From NCBI GenBank assembly GCA_009760855.2, contig WPIO01000036.1:3852501-3881003 (forward strand): a DNA stretch of 28,503 bases, read 5' to 3'. Positions 26,126 to 28,503 of this stretch are shown here, piece after piece; positions within the stretch are counted from its first letter, which is position 1, and every line of letters starts with the position of its first letter. Origin of the DNA: Cristatella mucedo. Taxonomy: Eukaryota > Bryozoa > Phylactolaemata > Cristatellidae. A program made the position numbers and the translations under genes. Under the pieces are notes generated by a model. That model made no database searches. It was not told where the DNA came from and was given only the letters and a program-made list of their open reading frames with translations.

Positions 26126-26561
26126 CACACCTTCTCTCGGTTGCTCACACACATTTTTTCCTTTCTCTTGCTCTCTGCGTGGATAATTTAAAGAGCTCAC
26201 GCGGCAAGTTTGCTGCTGGAAGCAGCAGCAGCAGAAGAGAAAGAACGCTGAAGACAGAGACGCAAGATTCTTCAGACGTTACGCCAGCAACACCTGAAGG
26301 GACTCTTGTTTTCTAGCTCGGTGGGCACAGGTGGTTTTGGAAGATGCAGCCGCCTCTGAGGAGAACAAAGGCTCTCAAAGTGTTACTGCTGCATACACGC
26401 TTCGCCCAGATTCGACCGAAGCTCCGCGGCTCCGCCGTCGCCCCACGTCTCGCGGTCAGCTTTGCAGAGAAGTCCGAGTAGCGCGGCGTCTCGTGCTCAC
26501 TCGGACCCCCCCCCCAATCACCACCATCCGGGCTGCCTCCGTCCGCCTCGACCCGGAATCG

Positions 26562-27014
26562 TTACAGCGAGCCTCCGTAGGGATAGGGCTTGCATCGCTT
26601 TGCTTCGCTGTCACTGAAAGGCTCGTCGCATTCGAGGCCGGCGGCGGTGGCGGCGGCTGCCGAGGCATCGGCTTGCAGCGTCCTGTTGAGGTCACGTCGC
26701 CGCTGCTGCTGCTCCGCCGCCGGGCCGTCCTCTGCCGCCAAACCGCAGGCTTCGGCGAGGTCCACCGCCGCCGCTGGGCATCCTGGTGACGAATCTTTCT
26801 CGCTGGCGCCGCCTCCGTCGTTGCTGACCGTTCTGCCGGCGCCACCGAGCGACGGCCCAGCCGCGTCCTCCGCCGCGACGGTGCCGACACTGCGTTCGAT
26901 GTTAGAAGAGAGCAGCACGATGACGCATGTCATGTTGTCGCAGCCACCTTCGCTTCCGCCTGGGGTAGGCGACAAGCAGGCATCGAAGAGCTGGTCAAAG
27001 ACAAGAGCCCAGTG
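26562..27014 (-). CDS. Gene A (PPM1G-like phosphatase) last exon and long Ala-rich tail
   Basis: Begins at acceptor CAACGACAG in phase 0: HWALVFDQLFDACLSPTPGG, then GCDNMTCVIVLLSS, the last PPM metal-binding strand (human GCDNMTCIIICF), with its Asp intact. The remaining roughly 110 residues are Ala/Gly/Ser-rich with runs such as AEQQQRRR, ending ...SEAKRCKPYPYGGSL and TAA. Human PPM1G also has a non-conserved tail, ending in a lysine-rich nuclear signal; only a weak basic patch (QQQRRRD) is seen here. The exon is very GC-rich, and other frames and the opposite strand look open across it, which is compositional. Gene A probably encodes an active phosphatase, judged from these two exons only. 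No clear AATAAA was seen close downstream. Confidence 0.88.
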   Translation of the reverse strand, partial: HWALVFDQLFDACLSPTPGGSEGGCDNMTCVIVLLSSNIERSVGTVAAEDAAGPSLGGAGRTVSNDGGGASEKDSSPGCPAAAVDLAEACGLAAEDGPAAEQQQRRRDLNRTLQADASAAAATAAGLECDEPFSDSEAKRCKPYPYGGSL

Positions 27015-27145
27015 CTGTCGTTGCGGTGGGTGGGGCTCACCGGCTGCGGCTACGAAAGCGGGAAGCACTCGCCAGAGCATCCGGTCGAGAGCTTCCGGTT
27101 AGGAGGACCGGAGTCACGCAAGATCCAGTCGGCTGGGGCGCCTAC

Positions 27146-27236
27146 CTGGCAGCAAATGTCAGACAGCACAGAGTACGCTTTCTTCACAAGTCTATCCCTG
27201 ATGAAGTCGACGACGGCTTGGCTCGACATGCTGTTC
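27146..27236 (-). CDS. Gene A (PPM1G-like phosphatase) penultimate exon
   Basis: Acceptor TCGAAACAG, one base completing a codon (Trp in the paralogue), then NSMSSQAVVDFIRDRL and ...YSVLSDICCQ, donor GTAGGC in phase 0 (91 bases). It is the same exon as gene B exon 7, with identical phases, and is closer to human PPM1G (NVMSSQEVVDFIQSK). The upstream exons lie beyond the right edge; no GDH or CDG exon was found between 27237 and 28503. Confidence 0.88.
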
Positions 27237-28503
27237 CTGTTTCGAGCGACGGATGCACACCACGATCAAGCGCGATCAAGGTCAAAATAGGACTCGCTCT
27301 GCCCGCCAACCACGAGGTTGGTCACGCTTCGTTCGCGACGATCGCTTAGCCTGCCGCCGGTCGTGTGGCGCTAGAGCGGTAGCTAGCGAGCTGCATAGTC
27401 CGAGCCTCGCGGACTCTGTAACGCTCTAGGAAATCTTTGTGCGAGCAGATAGCAACCAGATTTTCGTTTTTCAAACGCCTCGATGAACGATTCACGGAGC
27501 ATAAATAATATATTTATATAACATAAGATATATATATATATATAATATAATAAGATATAATTATATTCTATATGATCGTTGGAAGCTTGCTTAAGGAAGG
27601 TATCACTTTACATTTCTAAAGCCGAACGACGGCAGTTTGGTGGCACCTAAGGAATAGAGAGACCAGTCAAGAGCTCCGAGGTCAACCAAGGATGTTAGTA
27701 ACAAGGTTGCAAACATAAGCATTTCGGCGAAGCCTTAAAGCTTGGATTTTCAAGGGGCGAAGCTCAACTAAAAACCGCCTGGTCGATTGCAAAGCGGGCA
27801 CACGCGGATGGCAGAAAACCAAAGACTGGCGTTAGAATATCACCTTCCTGTGCTTTTTACGCTCGAAGCAATTATTCGTTCGTTAGCGATGCGTTGCCGT
27901 TCGCTCGGCGGTCGCTCAGCGATCGTGTTTGGCTACACGCGCCGCCCCAGGTGTCGCTCGAGAGCACCAGCCACTCCCACCCACCACTGGTACGCGGCGA
28001 AAGGCTAGCATGCATCTACACACAGAGCGCCTCGGCAGTTTTCGGCTATGGGACAACAATATCGGCCGCCACGACTCTTCGCTTACTGAGGCTGGCCGTG
28101 CAGCACAAGCTCGGATGGTTTCCTCCCGCAGGAGCTGGAGTGCCTGCTTACTTCAAGCAGCAGCAAACGATTAGCTGGAAGTTCTTAAATGGAGCGCTCT
28201 TCTAACTTAGTGCAAGGGACTCGGCGAAGCGGAAAGCAGTCACAGGGCTCAGACGGAAGGCTGCTACAGCTGCCGCAGCTGTCGCCAGTGATCGACCGAA
28301 GAGGATTCTCACGGGCTGCTAGCTGTCGCGTACGTTGAGCTGAGCAACAGTTGAGCATTCGTCCGGACGCACGTCCCGTAATGCAGCAGCGAGCTTGCAC
28401 CATGACACAAATGTCGGTTGCAACAGGTGAGTGCCGAAAAGGAGCATCGACTGAAGAATCGTCCACCGTCATTGCAGGCGGAAACGTGCTCGCATGGGTC
28501 GTC
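27237..28503. other. Gene A intron, unassigned
   Basis: Apart from the AT tract at 27501-27574 nothing was recognised. No exon carrying GDH..K or CDG was found, so the intron extends past the right edge. Confidence 0.5.
27501..27574. repeat. AT-rich tract with (TA)n
   Basis: Irregular TATA/ATAA repeats with eight consecutive TA units near 27530-27544, in the gene A intron upstream of its penultimate exon. Confidence 0.85.

Noticed and set aside
26331-27102. Plus-strand frames of 152 and 170 codons
   Set aside because: Opposite strand of the GC-rich last exon of gene A, whose DNMTC motif fixes the coding strand.

Overview
The window is nuclear DNA from an animal, most likely an invertebrate. 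Coding sequence is cut into short exons with GT-AG splice sites, introns run to several kilobases, and the non-coding DNA is full of CR1/L2-type LINE fragments, tRNA-derived SINEs and simple repeats. There is no operon structure. The species cannot be fixed from the sequence; no taxon-specific marker was recognised.

The only protein-coding genes recognised are three head-to-tail PPM1G-like genes (metal-dependent Ser/Thr phosphatase, PP2C/PPM family), all on the minus strand. Gene A enters from the right edge and shows its last two exons (27236-26562). Gene B is seen from start codon to stop codon in eight exons (21245-9276), with introns that have collected LINEs and SINEs. Gene C shows its first two exons (3485-2991) and leaves through the left edge. 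Exon boundaries and intron phases agree between copies: B and C share exons 1-2 with first introns of 310 and 308 bases, and A and B share exons 7-8. This indicates tandem duplication of one ancestral gene. Where visible, A and C keep the PPM signature residues. B keeps open exons and good splice sites but has lost two metal-binding aspartates and the Gly-2 N-terminus, so it looks like a pseudophosphatase paralogue. One exon junction in B (exon 4 to 5) does not close in frame as modelled.

Region by region: 1-2990 is intron 2 of gene C with large CA and GA microsatellites and one LINE tail. 3486-9275 is the C-B intergenic region, with LINEs at 5720-6930 (one split by a SINE) and 8055-8733 and a SINE at 4366. 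9276-21245 is gene B, with LINEs at 11345-12411, 14553-15580 and 19512-19682, SINEs at 10581, 14698, 18811 and 19901, and a 21-bp minisatellite at about 16127-16256 that keeps a small heptad-repeat ORF open. 21246-26561 is the B-A intergenic region, with a CpG-rich start, SINEs at 22221, 22418 and 24240, and LINEs at 23280-25510. 26562-28503 is the end of gene A.

The main SINE family carries a 3' tail resembling the LINE 3' tail, the classical sign that the SINE is mobilised by the LINE's reverse transcriptase.
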